Of a DNA stretch of 64,000 nt, positions 24,192 through 38,800 are shown one piece after another. The stretch's first letter is position 1. Every line of letters begins with the position of its first letter. The translations under genes and the position numbers were made by a program. This DNA comes from Acanthornis magna (lineage: Eukaryota; Chordata; Aves; Passeriformes; Acanthizidae), in contig JAWUZG010000001.1 of assembly GCA_036785705.1 (NCBI GenBank), forward strand, positions 9,424,001-9,488,000, written 5' to 3'. The notes beneath the pieces are model-generated. The model did not search any database, was not told the DNA's origin, and saw nothing but the letters and a program-made list of their open reading frames with translations.

Positions 24192-25566
24192 TAAGGGAAC
24201 TTTTTTCCTTAGTACGTTTAAATATTTGATACTTTGAAAAACGTGCTGTTTACATTTTTTCTAATTATACTGTTGATTTGTAGGACTATCTGCCAACAAA
24301 GATGTCTGTTTATTGCAGATGATAACTACAGAATGGCATTAGTTCTACAGCATTCTTCATCTAATAATTGTTTTTCACAATTTGTTCAGGACACTCTTGT
24401 GAAATATTTTGGCAAATATCTGAAACTCTGTACAGTAGAAATCGATAGACACAAATGTACATAATACGGTGGGGAGGAGCTGTCTTACGTATGAACACAG
24501 TTTATGTGTCCACACAGAAATATCTGCAGCATTGTGACCAAGACACATTTTTCTTGAATGTATTGACAGTTCTTTGTATCTATCAGTTTCCTGAAATATT
24601 CCCAGAAAACATTTCTAAGATTTTTGTATTGACTTTCTGTTGTTCCCAGAAAACATTTCTAAGATTTTTGTATTGACTTCCTGTTGTTTTATTGTAGACC
24701 AAAAAACCAAACTTAAGACTAATCTTAAATACAAGGCTAGAAAAAGAGGAATGGCAGTTGTTATACTAATTAGGATTCAAACACAGAAGGGGGGCTTCTG
24801 CTTGCTGATTTTCCAGTGTTCCAGCTCAGTCTTGAATGAATAACAGCCTCTCCCTCTTCCATACCTGAGTTGCCTTAAAACCATGAGTAACCAAGACATG
24901 GTTGGTTCCCAAGATCCAGCTCCACATGCTTATAATTGCATTGTTTGGTTTTTGGGGCAGGCAGAGCTGAAATCTTTCTAGGAAGAATTTTAGGTTGTTG
25001 TATCACTTTGACAGAGATTACATGCCATCACTTCTAGGTGACAAGGATCACACGAAGGATGCTGTGGTCTGCATCCAGCACATCAGTGCCCACCCCAGCT
25101 GAAGGTAAGTATGCTTCTGAGAGCTCAGAAGTGTGGGGCACTCTCGAAGTTCACTCTTCTCTCAGCTCATTATCACCTCCTTATCCAACAACTGTCTGTG
25201 TGAATATACATTGATTAAAACTTGTGATCATCCTAATATTACAGTAACAGAGCAGTACAAATGCCTCAGCTAAGTAGATGGTATCTCGAAAGATAAAATT
25301 CCTGGCTACATAATATACTTAGATCACTAAAAAATATGTTAAGTGCAGGGTAGAAATTCAGGGCCAAAACTTTAAATTTCTCTTAGCTATCATGGAAGAA
25401 GTTCTGGAAAACTCCAGGGAGAAGGTTTGCTCCTTTGAAGATCTGGAGACAATTATGGGGTTTGTGCATTCGTCTGGTGGTTTAACCATGAGTCCCAAAG
25501 GTCGCACATTTTGTTTTACAAGCGCAAGATAAAGCACTCAGAGCTTTTGTGCTAACATGAAATAAA
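24192..25566 (+). other. LRRC17: LRRC17 3' UTR and flank, with 44-bp tandem duplication
   Basis: Two copies of a 44-bp unit starting CCCAGAAAACATTTC lie head to tail at 24601-24644 and 24645-24688, differing at one base. Poly(A) signals consistent with a 3' end are ATTAAA at 25214 and AATAAA at 25561; which one is used is not visible. Confidence 0.5.
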
Positions 25567-28500
25567 AGAACTACATAAAAGAAAAAACCAGGAAATATTA
25601 AGGGTGGTGGGAATGCCAAAGAATTCAGAGCAAACACATCCCATTATTAATTGCATTCCTTCATGTCCTCCATTATTCACATTATTCAGATATTTAATGG
25701 TGCTTTGCTGATAAACTGGATACTTTAGCCATTTCTTCCACAACATCCTTCAAAAACTTTATAGCAAAAATACAGTGCTATCTGACTCATCCCTGTTCCT
25801 GGAAATATCTTAAGTATTATCTTAACTGTTAAAGGTTAATCCTGATAATATGGAACAGAGAGGAAAATCCCATTTGCCAGTAATATTCACTAAATAGGGC
25901 ATATTCTGGAAACTTAAAGGTGCTGAAAGTTTAAAAAAAAAGTCTGTCATAAATAGTAGCAAGTATTAAGTGAAGTACTCCTGCTCCTCTGGAGGATTCT
26001 GGAGGATTATTTCAATACAGAACTACTGGGTATGATTGAAAAGGACAGACAACAAAACCACAGCAGAACATCTGTTATTGGCAGCACAGCCAATGGAGAA
26101 AATCTGAATAGGAAAAAATGCATTTATAAACCATGTTATGTTAATTTCTGCAAAGAGTCAGCATTAGGAAAAAGATACTGGCTTAAGGCAGGCTAAGTCT
26201 GGGCGGAAAAGACAATCCAGGAGAAGAAATAAGACAAAATCTGTGTGAGAGGTCTCTGATCTCTCTGGTAAACAAAAAGTACCAGTTGGAAAAGTAGAGG
26301 AATAAGACTGAAGACCACAAGCAGTGGCCTAATCGCTCTTGTTCAAAGGCCCCGGGGATTCCCAAACAGATAATGAATGCACCTCTTAAGACCAAGGCTA
26401 AAACCTGTGATGCACAGTGATAAAGCTATAAAGTGAAATCTGTAAGTGAGGGAGGGACATAATTACAAGGAACATGGTTCAACAACTATCCTCCAAATAA
26501 GGGTTTCTATGTGACCTTGTGAAATCAGTGTAAGCACAGAAGATCCATGAAAGAAACACTTGTGCAATAAAAACAAATTAAATTCAGTACTTAAGAGCAG
26601 GGCTGATTAGACATCTGGAATCAACAAATGGAAAGATTTCTAGCAGTGAAGAGTGGTCTGAAGTTTAGAATGCTAGACTCGTCCTTGATACTATTTTCCT
26701 TAGATGGCCTTTGGAACTTTCAAGGAGTAGCTGAAAATTCTATTATTTTAACTACAGTGCACTATAATTTTATTCCTTACTGCTTAAAGTTATTGCATAT
26801 TTCATTTTTTTCAATTATACTAGAGAATTGTTTCAAAATAGACACAGAAATATTCAAGTGGTGGTTTATTTTCCTATAATTAAAAAAAAAAAAAGTGTGT
26901 CTGTGCCTGGGGGAAACTCTCCTTGAAAAACTATCTGGAATACATTAGGGTTTTCTGCATATTGGCATTTGTAGACACTGCCACTGAGCACGTGGCAGAA
27001 TGGACAGTAATTGCAACTACAAATAGTGTAGGAACACAACAATGGAAATAGGAGGTTGGGGTAAAGATAATATAGGTGTAGCATGATCTCCTGACAGTGA
27101 CTAGTAGCAAATTCTTTGAGGAAAGACTGAATGAACAGAGAAAGCATACAGGAGTTATGAGGATAGTGCAGAAGGAGGCAGCACATGGAAAAAGACAATA
27201 ACGTATCTGAAAAACATATATATGGGGGAAATGACTAACAATTGATAAAAACTTCAGCATTACAGGGTTAATTGCTATTTCTCTGAGCTAATCAAAAATG
27301 TACTTTAAAGTACACCCTCCATCAAACACGCCAGCCACAAAACACAATTTAATGTTTACATTTCTATGTTTCTGTACTATTTAACCAAAAAGGTCCCAGA
27401 AGAACTTCCGTGTCTAAAAGAAAATCATGGGCTTTCCTCTTTCTTTGTGAGCTCTTTAAGTCTCTTCTTTCAGTAACTTCTCTCTTGATTCCCCTACTTT
27501 CTCTGTCCATAGACAGGAAATAATTGCATGATACAATTGCATGAAGAGAATTGACTTGTCTTCCTGACATGCAGTGCATGTCCTAGGAGTGTTGCCTTAA
27601 GGGATAAACGACAGTGCTCTACAGAGGCAGTGCCCCTCTCTCCACACAGCCACATGAAACACAGAAAAGATTATTTTGCACCATGTTTTGCCATGACAGA
27701 ATGCAGGAAAAATGGATATGTCTGTCAATACTATGACCACTACTGGAAATAAAACACTTCAAAAGCTTCTGGGGAAAATTTAGCTCCTGCACTATGAATA
27801 TGAATGGCAGCGTTTAAATGCAGTTCCCTGTCACAGATGGAAGACAAATGATTCTCCGAGATCACTGAGTAGGTGGAGGAATACCACAAACAGCTGAGCT
27901 ATAACCAATGCATCTCATACACTCATTTTTTCTGGCACAGTAATGCATTGATTTGCCAAAGACAGTCTGAGATGGAATCATACTAACATTCACATGCAGA
28001 TATTAGACAAAGACTACTATTTCATAAATGCACCACAGGCCAAAGATAGAGTACACAAACCCAATTTTTTTAAATTACAGATAATTAATTTATCAAAAAA
28101 CCCCGCAAACATGTTTAGCCAGCTGAACAGACCTAACCCACAGTTAAGATAATTGCTGTTTTAACATTAACAATAAAAACACGTTGCCAAAATCTGTGTA
28201 ATCTTGGATTTATTTGGAAAGATGAGGTCAGAACTGTAGCTTGGGTAAGTGCGAATGGAAAGGTTCATCACATCTGTAACCTATAATTGAACAGACAGTT
28301 CAACTCAGTTTGTTAGCTGAAAAACTGTCAAAGGAAAAGAATCTCTTATGATTTTCAGTGTCTAAAAGAAGATAGAAAAATAGTTTTGCAGCAACACTAA
28401 ACCATTGACAAGAGCTTCCAAAGAATGGCACAAGTAAGATATATGATAAATATCAGTGTTTCTGCATAAAAACCTATGTAATTCATCTAAATGTCAACAC

Positions 28501-30022
28501 TACACTGATTTAAGTGTGTTTCTTGCTTAAAAAGAGCTACTGTGTATCTTCAAAGCTAGAAGCAACAGCCTTATAAATCAATGTTTTCTAAAAGCCCCTG
28601 TAGACTGCCATATATGATTCATCACAACTAGTTTAAAATAGCACTGAGTAGATGTAAATAGACATAATGTTTGATTTTGAGCCTACAGAAAACATTAATC
28701 ATCAACAAAAATGCGAAGTTTATAGAGACACAAATTGAATTTAGTGTCTTTGACGTGTAAGATAAATGAAAATGGATGGCAATCAACATACTGATATTCC
28801 AACTGATACAATCAACATTAGATATGAATCAGTTAAATAACATGACAGAAAAGGCCATTTGTATACAAGACGTTATTCTATCACAACTGTTCTTTACATA
28901 TTTTTAGCTCCAAACACAAGAAATATTAGCATGATTTTAGTTTTGTACTCAAACATATAAAGAAAATAAATTCATAGAAGGATTTAAAATTCCTAAGTAC
29001 AACACCCATAAAGGAGGTGATGTGGCTGTGTATGATTTATTTTGGCTTGCTTACTTTCTTAGCTGCCAAAGTTCATTATGATACTGGATTAAATTCTTTC
29101 ACGAAACAAATTGCATGCTGGTATCATTGAGAATGTTATTTTATCGTGCGATATAAAAGCCAAAACCATGACCAAAATACCTCTTATTCTTGGCCAGTTG
29201 TTCTTCTCAATCACCATCTAGAGAGTACATTGTTCTCACCCATAATTACACAGTCATTCTCTAAAACAAAAGAAACCATTCTGAAGTTGTTATAGGCTGC
29301 ATCAACAGTTTCAATCATGTATTATCTGATTAAATAATAAATGCATTATAGTCTCAAAACATCAAAATACACTTTTTTATTTTGAAAATAAAAACATTTT
29401 CCTCATTTTCCTTTCCATGTGTTTGAATTCAAATAAAATGTAGGCTAGAGAAGAGTCAATCAGTAACATTTTCCTGCTTCAGAAACACTGTGCCAGGAAT
29501 CAAAAATGTTTCTTGGGATCTTGCCTAGTCGTAGCAGAGGAGTTTTTTTCTCATGAAAACACTTCCAATATGTTTTCAGACTCTTCATGATAAAATGGAT
29601 GAGTAACAGTTGGGATGCAGGTGATTCCTAATGAATCAAGTGCACTTTCACGCTAGCACTGAAACTCTCACACTGAACATAAAGGCTTTTAGTTTTCCTG
29701 CCCACTTCTCTGCTTAGTGGAGCATACAACCATATTGAGAAAAATATTACTGACCTGAAACTATTGCAAAATGCTGTCACAAAGGGAATCAACCTCCAAA
29801 CACTCAGTCACATGTACTTCCACACATAGAATTAGGAAGAACTGAGATTTTTTTACACCCATAGGGACTCTGATTTGGCAGCAGAATCAAGTACCAATTA
29901 TTTGTGAAAACCACATTAATAACTTGGACCATGCTTAGTTTTGGGGGTTTTTTGGGGTTAGCTTGTTGTTGCTGTTGGTTTTTGGGTTTCGTTTTTTTGT
30001 TGGTTTTTTTTTTTTTTTTGGT
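25567..30022. other. Gene-poor AT-rich sequence
   Basis: No gene or transposon is recognised. GT-rich and poly-T low-complexity DNA occupies 29938-30022, directly before the CR1 copy. Confidence 0.5.
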
Positions 30023-31640
30023 CAGTGAGCCTCTTGCTGGAGGCCAGCAACTAGCAGCATAGCCTAGGGGTCAGTACAGGATCATGTCCTGTTTAACATC
30101 TTTGGGCAATGAGACAGAGTGTACTCTCAGCAAATGTGCAGATGACACCAAATTGGGAGCAGTGCCTGATACACCAGAGGGTCATGCTGCCATCCAGAGG
30201 CACCGTGACAGGCTGGAGAAAGGAGCTGACAGGAACCCCATGAAGTTCAACCAGTGGAAGTGCAAAATCCTGCATCTAGGGAGGTGTTGTAGCCACACCT
30301 TCGATGTTGGTGGTGTGATCGGTCCTCGGCAGTAACTGTCCTCCTCCTCCCAGGCAGGCTCACCTCTGGGCACACGAGCCTGGCACTAGGCGAAACAGGC
30401 GGGTGGAGTCGCCCCTTTGGTGGCGCGGCCCCAGGCAAGAGAATCTCTGCTCAGGGAGGTGATGTAAAACAGGAGCAGCGGAGAAGTGAAAGGCTGGAGC
30501 GAGGCGTTCTCCTCAAAACCCTTTATTAGGATTGCAACTGGCAAGACCTAATGCAGGATTGTTACAGTGTAACCGCCTCTGTTAGCACCGAGGAGCGAAG
30601 GTGAGCCAACTGACAAGCGGCGGTTGGGCAAGGTGTTAAATACCCGGCCGACTAGCCAATCGCAAGCAAGCTTAGGGGTGGGTGAGGGGCAGTGTCCACA
30701 TCTCGGAACCAATAAACTTAAACCTTGTAAGAGACATAGTTGAATCGACCAATCACAAACATAACTGTCAAGAATTGTCTAGAGAAAGGGGTGGAGCTAG
30801 GATGATAGGCAGCTCCTTCCCCGCCCATGGGGCAGTTCTCAGAGCTCTGTGTCCGCCCCTGTCAGGGTGGCGCCCTTTGAGAAGAAGGAGCTGGCCCTGG
30901 AGAGGGCGGGAGCAGGATTTTCTCCCGCCACAGGGAGGGACAACTCAAGGCATCAGTACATATGGGGGAAGGCCACCTTGAAAACAGGCTGTCAGAAAAG
31001 GACTTGGAGGTCCCAGTAAACACCAGGTTGAACCTGAGCCTGTGATGTGCCCTTGCCACAAAAAAGATGGGTTGTATCCTGGGCTGCATTAGGAGAAATG
31101 TTGCCAAGACATCCAGAGAGGTGATCTTTCCCCTCAGCACTAGTGAGGCCACACCTGGAGCTCTGTGTCCAGTTCTGGGCTTCCCAGTACATGGGAAGAG
31201 ACATGGACACATTGGAAAGAGCCCAACAATGAGCAAAAACATGACTAAGGAATTGGAGCATGTTCCCTATAAGGAATGGCTGAGAGCTGTGACTGCTCAT
31301 TGGGAGAAGGCTCAGGGGGCTCCTAGCAAGGTATACAAATACATGAGGGGAGCTGGGCTCTTGCAGTGGAGCCCAGCGACAGAGGAGACAAAAGGCAATG
31401 GGCGCAGACTGAAACCCAGGAGGCGCCACCTGAATACCAGGGAACACTCTTATACTGTGAGGGTGACTGAGCACAGGTGACCCAGGGAGATTGTGGAGTC
31501 TCTGTCCTTGGGAGATACTTCTTCAAAAGCCATCTAGCCATGGTCCTGGGAACCAGCGCTAGGTGGCCCTACTTGAGCTGGGGGTTGGACCAGGTAACTC
31601 CAGGAATGCCTGCCCATCTCAACCAGACTGTGATTCGGTG
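30023..31640 (+). mobile_element. CR1 LINE, 5'-truncated, split by a solo LTR
   Basis: The left part (30023-30284) encodes the reverse-transcriptase segment ECTLSKCADDTKLG through MKFNQWKCKILHLG, with the catalytic-site motif reading CADD. After the inserted LTR the right part (30933-31640) continues with the CR1 region equivalent to KDLGVLVD..LN, GCILGCIRRNVAKTSREVIF and TKELEHVPYKEWLR. It ends in the CR1 3' tail (TCAACCAGACTGTGATTCGG). Several frameshifts and stops make it dead. Continuity across the LTR shows that the CR1 was there first. Confidence 0.9.
30285..30932 (-). mobile_element. Solo LTR of an endogenous retrovirus, nested in CR1
   Basis: The 648-bp element starts TGTTGTAGCC and ends CCGCCACA, so it has TG...CA ends, and is flanked by the 6-bp direct repeat GGGAGG (30279-30284 and 30933-30938). 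Read on the minus strand it has CCAAT-type boxes, a TATA-like box (TATTTAA at 30642-30636) and, about 110 bp on, a poly(A) signal (AATAAA at 30527-30522), the order expected of an LTR. No internal retroviral genes are present, so it is a recombined solo LTR. It is more GC-rich than its surroundings and its ends and target duplication are intact, suggesting a fairly recent insertion. Confidence 0.85.
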
Positions 31641-34600
31641 ATAATTATCTCAGTGGAGTTGGATTCTGTCACTCTATATATCAAACCACATTTGCATTCC
31701 AAACTTGTTTGTTATATTACAGCATTTCCCACACAATTCTATGGCATTCTCTGGCATTATAGCAATGTTCAGTCGTATGAATACCACCGGGCCCGGAGAG
31801 TGGAATGAAAGAAGAATGGCTGCATTTACAAATCTCATACTCACATTTTTAAATTATGGCTGAACATACAGCGATGTATATAGGTGACAAAATGGGACAA
31901 TAGCAAAGCATAAAGAGAACATATAGTTTTAAGAGAGAATTACAATTAAAAAGAAGTAGTACTTACTGATACTTTAAAGCTAGGCCAGTGAAAAGAACAG
32001 CACCCTCAAAGATACAAATGTAACACATATGGATGCCACTTCTGCATAATATTCACTACGTATTTACATACTAAAATGTCCCATATCCATAACCATTTGC
32101 AGTACTGAGTTACTGCATTTATGCTGAAATATCTGATATGCAACACTTAAAATGTGCAATTCTAAGTATGAAGAAGTAACCAGAAAGGAACACAGTTAAT
32201 AACATCCCTCATCATTTTTCCTAAAACAACTTTTATATAAGAAAAACCTTATGTTTGCAATGTAATTACTTTAATAACTGCACGATAATACACTAACAGC
32301 AACAGTTTAAACTTGTATGGTAATTGGCTGATAGGAAAAAAATACAAAAACACTTTCTAATTTTATCCCATATCTTGTCACTAAAGGGAATTTTTTCTTA
32401 CACATTCCCAAAGAATTTGCACTTAAGATATGTATGTTAATAGTAAGATGCCAGTGTGAAAACACAGCAAAGATGCCACTGTGGTTTATAGAAGAGTATT
32501 TCCATATTAGTTACACAGCTTTCCAAAGGCTATAATTTCACTGTCTAGAAAGGGAAAAATCAGGTAGGAAAATTTCTGATAATGTGTCTTTTCCCACTTG
32601 CATTTAATTGCATAGGTAATACATTCAGGTAATTTGCCTGCTCCTCAAAGTATGCTGCTGTCCAACAAGCTGTCTGTTCACTTCACATAAACTTCTTAAA
32701 ACAATTTAAAATCAGTCTTTCTGATTCTATGTTCTTATTATTGAATTTTGGGAACTTGCTATAACCACACTCATTTTAAAGATATTTAGGTGGCTCAGAA
32801 TGAAGTTGGGGTTTACAAAGATTTTTTTTAAACTACAGAATTGTGTAGGCCCTTGTCAATAGCAAATTCTTCCTGTACATCTCTTGAAAGACCTGCATCC
32901 ATGATAAATATAGTTGGATCCATCATGGGCTTCTCTAACCAAAAGTCTGTTTAATTTGGACATGTAGGATCATTTCCTTAACTTCAAAACTCCACCTAAT
33001 TTAAAACTCAGTGTCAAGACCACAGCAGCCACCTTTAAAGCACAGCAATGATTTTCTGTCAATAACTCAACCTCAGGATCCTGTGGTACCACTGACCTTT
33101 TTTAGGAAACTGTAATTTTCAAAGCAAATGGTTTCCAGCTGGTCCTGAGGACAGATCTTGTCCAGCAGTAAGTACAAACTGAGAGATTTTTTTGCACAGA
33201 AGCAGAAAAGAAAGCTGCAATAAATGATAGTGTGCTAATAATGATATTTCCTAAACACCCTGCAATTTTGAAATGATCCACCAACAAACATAGTCTACAG
33301 TGCCAGAGACAATAAAGGCTGCTAATCATAAGTTCCAGAACTTTGAGAAGTCCAGGCAGGCTTTATTTTCCACAGTGTGTGAATGCTCAGAGCAAACACA
33401 GGTTTGGCCTAGAGGAGACAACACCCAGTAAAAATCTCCTGTTGAAGGAGATTGTATCTACATACTGGATCCACCAAAAAGAGAATGTGAATATTCACAG
33501 AGGGAGAGAAAGAAAGAGAGGAAGAGCTCTGCCCTTCTGCAGCAAATGGTTAGGCACTCGGGTAGAGCAAACCTCTGCTCTGTTTTCCAAACAGAAGAGT
33601 TCTTTCTGCATTTCCCATACTGAATAAAATAGTGACATCTTAAGAAACCAGGTGACAGCCATACAGATTTGCAATTCTTTCTGGATCAAGGGAGCTGCAA
33701 TCTTTTAAAAACAAAATGCAAGCATTTCCGTAGGTTTCTTGCTTTTCTGAAATAATTTTTGTTTCCTTTGCACTTTACACATAAATTAAGACATTATTTT
33801 GAAGCTTGTCCCAAAGTTCCACAGCCCTAGCTCCCAGCACACATCCTAGAACGTGCTGAATTACACAAAAAAGGTATGTTTAGGTGACTTAGTTGCACCC
33901 AAAACGTCGACAAAAGTGTACACAATATAAAGGTATGCAACTTAAAAATGACTCAGTTATACGCATTCTAACCTAATTATGGAAGTCAAACCAATCAGTG
34001 AAACTGCTATTAAGAATGGACAGAATTTGAGACTATTATTCCCTGAGAATTCCCTGATACATTCCAGAAACAGGACATCTTTAGCCAGCCCCATCTAGTC
34101 AGACTAAAATTTTAAGTATTTTAAGGTACCAATTTGTCTTCTGACTTTCTTAATTTGATTTTCACTCCATCCTCACCTCTCATCATGCATTCCATCTAAT
34201 TGAAGCTAAGACTCCAAGTTTGTGATCCCTCGTGTTTTATGTCTCTCACTGTTCCCTTCCCCTCCCAGAAAAGCATCCCAACCCTTTCCACCCCGTAGTT
34301 CTGACATACAGTCCATTTCCCTAACACCTCCCAAGCCTGATTTGCATCACTGCTCAGTCTTGAGAGAGGAGTACCAGCACCATCTGTCCTAGGAAAGAAT
34401 ACAGGGACCTGCCTCTCTGGGCACTCATGGCATCAAGCTGGCACAGCTCAACCCCTGAATGGCATCCTGACACAAATGGTTGGACCAAGAACATCTAATT
34501 TAGAAAGCATAATTTTTGATTATAGATTATGCATTTTTTGTCTTATACAGAGCAACTGCCTAGACTTACATGTCTTTTTTTCTTTGTCAATCCCTCGTGC

Positions 34601-35699
34601 TCTGCTTCTGTATAATAACTCTTAATATTTGGACATTATAATGGACTTATGCTAGAACCATCTTCCACAGGCTTTTTTCTCGTTCCTTTTCAGCAAATAT
34701 TTTATTCATCCTCTGAACTGTAAAACAGGATGAGTAATTTAATACAGTTTCTGACCTGACGTAAAATCCACAGAACTGCAATTTGCTGTAAAATACAAAG
34801 CAGCAAAGCTCAACAATATAAACTTCTGAATAGAACTGATGTTCTGCACAATTTAAATAAAATATGCATTTATTATATTTTTGGTAGGAATTCATTCACT
34901 CATTTTAATGACATTTCTACTTGTTTGTAATTTTCTGAAGTACTGAGCAATAAAAATTTGCTTGCTTTCAGAACCATAAAGTCTTGCTGCTGTCATGTAT
35001 ACTTTATTAAAGTACAGATCTGTATTTATGGGAGGACATTTGAGTGTTTATAGAAAATAATTTAAAAGTGCTAGATACATGCATTTACTTGAGTGTTATT
35101 CATATTTCCTTGGCAATACAAAAAATCCCAATGTAACAGGATACAAATTCAATTTATATCTTACCAATTTTAACCTTTGGTAAAAGCCTCATTTTCCTTC
35201 TAGGCTAAGCAATAAGAAATAATTAGATTCAGAACAAAAATGTATTTCAAAGGAGTCATATATCGCTGATAGATTAAAACACATTATCTCTCTCTATCTG
35301 ACTTGCTGGAAATACTACTGAATAAATTAGACTTTCCATGGCAACTTTCATTTGCCAAAATCTCCCTAAATTCATATAAAATATAATTTAAAAATTATTT
35401 CATATACTTGGGAGCAATTAGAAATGGAACATGCCACTGCTCCTGTCCAACTTCTGTGATAATTAAACAAAAGTCTAAGCTGAGACAACCTTCGAAAGGC
35501 TGCACTGAAGGAAAAAGGAATAATCTTCCATATCCCTGTTGTATAAGACAATAAGATTTTTTTTTAAAGTGATGACTTTTGGGTTTGTTTTGGGTTTTGT
35601 TTTTTTTTTTTTTTTTGCAAGAAAGGCTATTGTATTAGGAAAATATTTGTTATAGAAAGTATTATGAAATATTGGAATAAACTGCCTGCCAAGATTGGC
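31641..35699. other. Gene-poor AT-rich sequence
   Basis: No gene or transposon is recognised. Homopolymer T tracts lie around 35560-35615. Confidence 0.45.
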
Positions 35700-35820
35700 A
35701 TGTGTCCAACACCTGTGATTTTTAAGATGACTAAAACCACCCTGGACAAATGTTCACCAAGGTTAACCACAGCACAGCTTGAAAATATTCACCTCCCTTC
35801 CAACTCTGTGATTCACAGTA
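35700..35820 (+). mobile_element. Probable CR1 3' end, strongly decayed
   Basis: The run CACCTCCCTTCCAACTCTGT followed by GATTCACAG resembles the CR1 3' terminus (CCTTCCAACCTCAACCATTCTGTGATTCTGTG) with deletions. The upstream limit is a guess. Confidence 0.45.
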
Positions 35821-38800
35821 AGGATTTACACCACTGTTCCTAAAAGAGTTGTACCTCCTATACAGTAAGCACAGTATGCTTTTCAAAACAAAATAGCCCA
35901 CCTTATCTAATTCTAAATGGAGGATCACCAAATTTTATACACATAATAAAGAAATCAGTAGGCATGTTTATTTTGTGATTATCGTATTTTAAAACACACC
36001 TATGTACAATCCCCATTTTTCAAAGGAAAACTTGGATTACTTAAAGTATGAGCTACCTAATCCCAAGCACATAGAAAACCAAAGAAAGAGGATAAGAGAA
36101 CACAGATAATTTGCTTTCAGACCCAAATGCAAATTGTCCTTTTATTCCTGGGTATACCACCATATTTCTCACAAATAGAGCTGATTCAAGTACAGAAATG
36201 TCAGGTCTGGAACAGGCAGAAACTCAGAACTGACTAGTTTTAACACAGAATACCATTAGAGGAAATTAATACCAAATCTAAGATTGTAATCTCTCTTTAA
36301 AATTAAAACTTTTTCCTCCCACAAGGGAATAACATAAATATTGCTTTGGTAAAAGATTTTTCCTATGATGTTCCTCAGGTATATGTAAAATACATGCAAT
36401 TACCCAAAGTAAAGCTTCATTAAGGTTCTTCTGTAAAAGTTCCATTCTTTGGCTCACAATGCTTTAGTCATTAAAAAAAAATAAATATGAGAGTACACAA
36501 AGTAGCACAGTTTTATAAATATTTTTAGTCACACAAAAAATTAAATCTTGTCTTTTCCATGTTGATTGGTGCAAATTAAAGGATCTAATTTAAAGTGATG
36601 AACATTCAAGTATAATTTTCCGTGTACAGTTAGAAGTACTTCACTATCAAATGACACTTCTGCTTTTACACAGAGAAGTTAAAGAATAACTTCAATTATC
36701 ATACAAACCAGAACTAGTTTATATGCTTGAAGGAAAGCTCAATAATTGAAGTTTGCCTTTCATCCCTCATATACACTCTTTTATTGATCAGCTGTATTCA
36801 GCTGTTTAATATATTAAACAAATACTTTAGTTGATCTTTGCAAAAATTGTTTCATGACCAAATGTTATGTCAGCCATTTACCACATGATTTTAACTGGTA
36901 GTTTAATAAACTTGTCTGTACTTCTACAAAACCAAAACTGTGTAGGACTACGGGCTAAGAATATCACTGTAAAAGAAAATATGATCCTTTGAAAGGAGAA
37001 ATAGCAATTGGCTTCAGAAAATACTGGGGTTTATCTCAGGTATTGTTCTTACTCCTAAGAAAATCTATGAGAGAATCTGACTGCAACAAATTTGTATATG
37101 TATACATGTAGTATAGAAATCAACCATTCCACTTTTGGACTGATTTGAATATTAATTAAATAGTTAGCAAAAGAGGAAACAGCTGAAACACAGTTGCTGT
37201 GAACTTGGGACAGATGTTCTAACAGAAGACAAAATTGAGTACAGTTACAAGAGATAATTAAGAGAAAAATCCGGTCACACTGCACGCCAACTCACGGACT
37301 CAATTGTTTAGTGAGTGGATCCAAAGATTACGGATTTATTATTCCCATCCTATTGAAAACTTCAACCAGACAATTGCACGAATATTAAACCAAGAAATAT
37401 CACATTATTTTCTAAGATTCCAGTGAAAACAAAACAAAATCTTTTTTTTTTTAAATCTCATGCTGTGCTGTCTTCATTTAAAAGGGTGAAAGAACACAAA
37501 GAAAAGAGAAAAAATGAGAAATACTACAGTTACTGATGCAGTGCTGAAGGCCACATGCCTGGTTCATATAGGTAAATATACTGTGGACAGTAATGAAGTT
37601 AAAACAATTAAACAATTAACATCACCTCAGTTTTGATTACCACAAAATAAAGGTTTAATATATCAACTAAATAAAGAGCAGCATTAAGTGAAGGTCATAT
37701 TCCTCAAATATTCTGTAGATAAAAACCCCACAAATGAACAGAAGACCCAATCCCCCCAAACCCATAGATATAAAAATAAAATATTTTCTATGTTTTAGAG
37801 ATATTATCTCACTGTACTTGCAGTATCATATGCCATTAATATTTCCAAAAAAAGCAATATTATCATTTAAGTTGCAGTCTACATAGTAGATGCTGTACCA
37901 TTAGCATGTTTTAGAAGTCCAAGGGCAATATTATAAACCACACAGCACACACACAGAGAATAATTTAGTATGTATCATAAGAAAGCATCTAATCCCTTTG
38001 CCATTATTTCTCTGAGGCTTTCTTCTAAAAATATAAGTGGATCTTCTGATAAGCAATAAATACACCGCAAAGCAGCACCTGCAAAAAGAAACTGCAAATT
38101 AACTCCTTGTATTAATAGCACAGTGGCATCTAGTTAAGAAGCTGTTAAAATATACAATAGCTTACCAGAATCTTTTAAAGTACTGCAAAATAGAGGCATT
38201 TTTTTAATCACTTCCCTTTTATTCAGTTTTTAACCATAATATTGTATGTATCGGCATATTTCCACTGCTAGACTTCTAAGTCCTGGGTTTAGCATAGTAA
38301 AATATGTGGCATTTGTTTAGCAATTTCTACTGAGAATTTCATTGCTTTTAATGTGCATTTAAAAAAGAATGTATATAATATTGAATAATTTTATTTATTT
38401 TAATGAAAAACAGAACTTAAAACAAATTTAATACTGTGAAGTAAAGAGTATGTTTGGGAATGGGAAGCTAGGCAAAAACTGATCTTCTAACCAATTCTGA
38501 AAACAAAATGCAGCTTAAAAATATTTGCTTTTCAGGATTGTTTTATCATATAACTACATTATTTTTTAGTAACAATGCACGATAACCAATGATCCATTTT
38601 TCTCATTTGCCCTCTAGCTATCTTCAGCTAAAGGACATGGATCATTTACTTTTGGACTTTGAACTGACATACAGCAAGAACATCCAAAGTATACTGAAGT
38701 ATATGGGCAAATTGCATTTATTTAAGTGAAAGAAGTTCTTGTGCCTGGTGAAAATGTAAAAACATGGCATGTAATACTACTTTCCGTTCAAGATGTGGCG

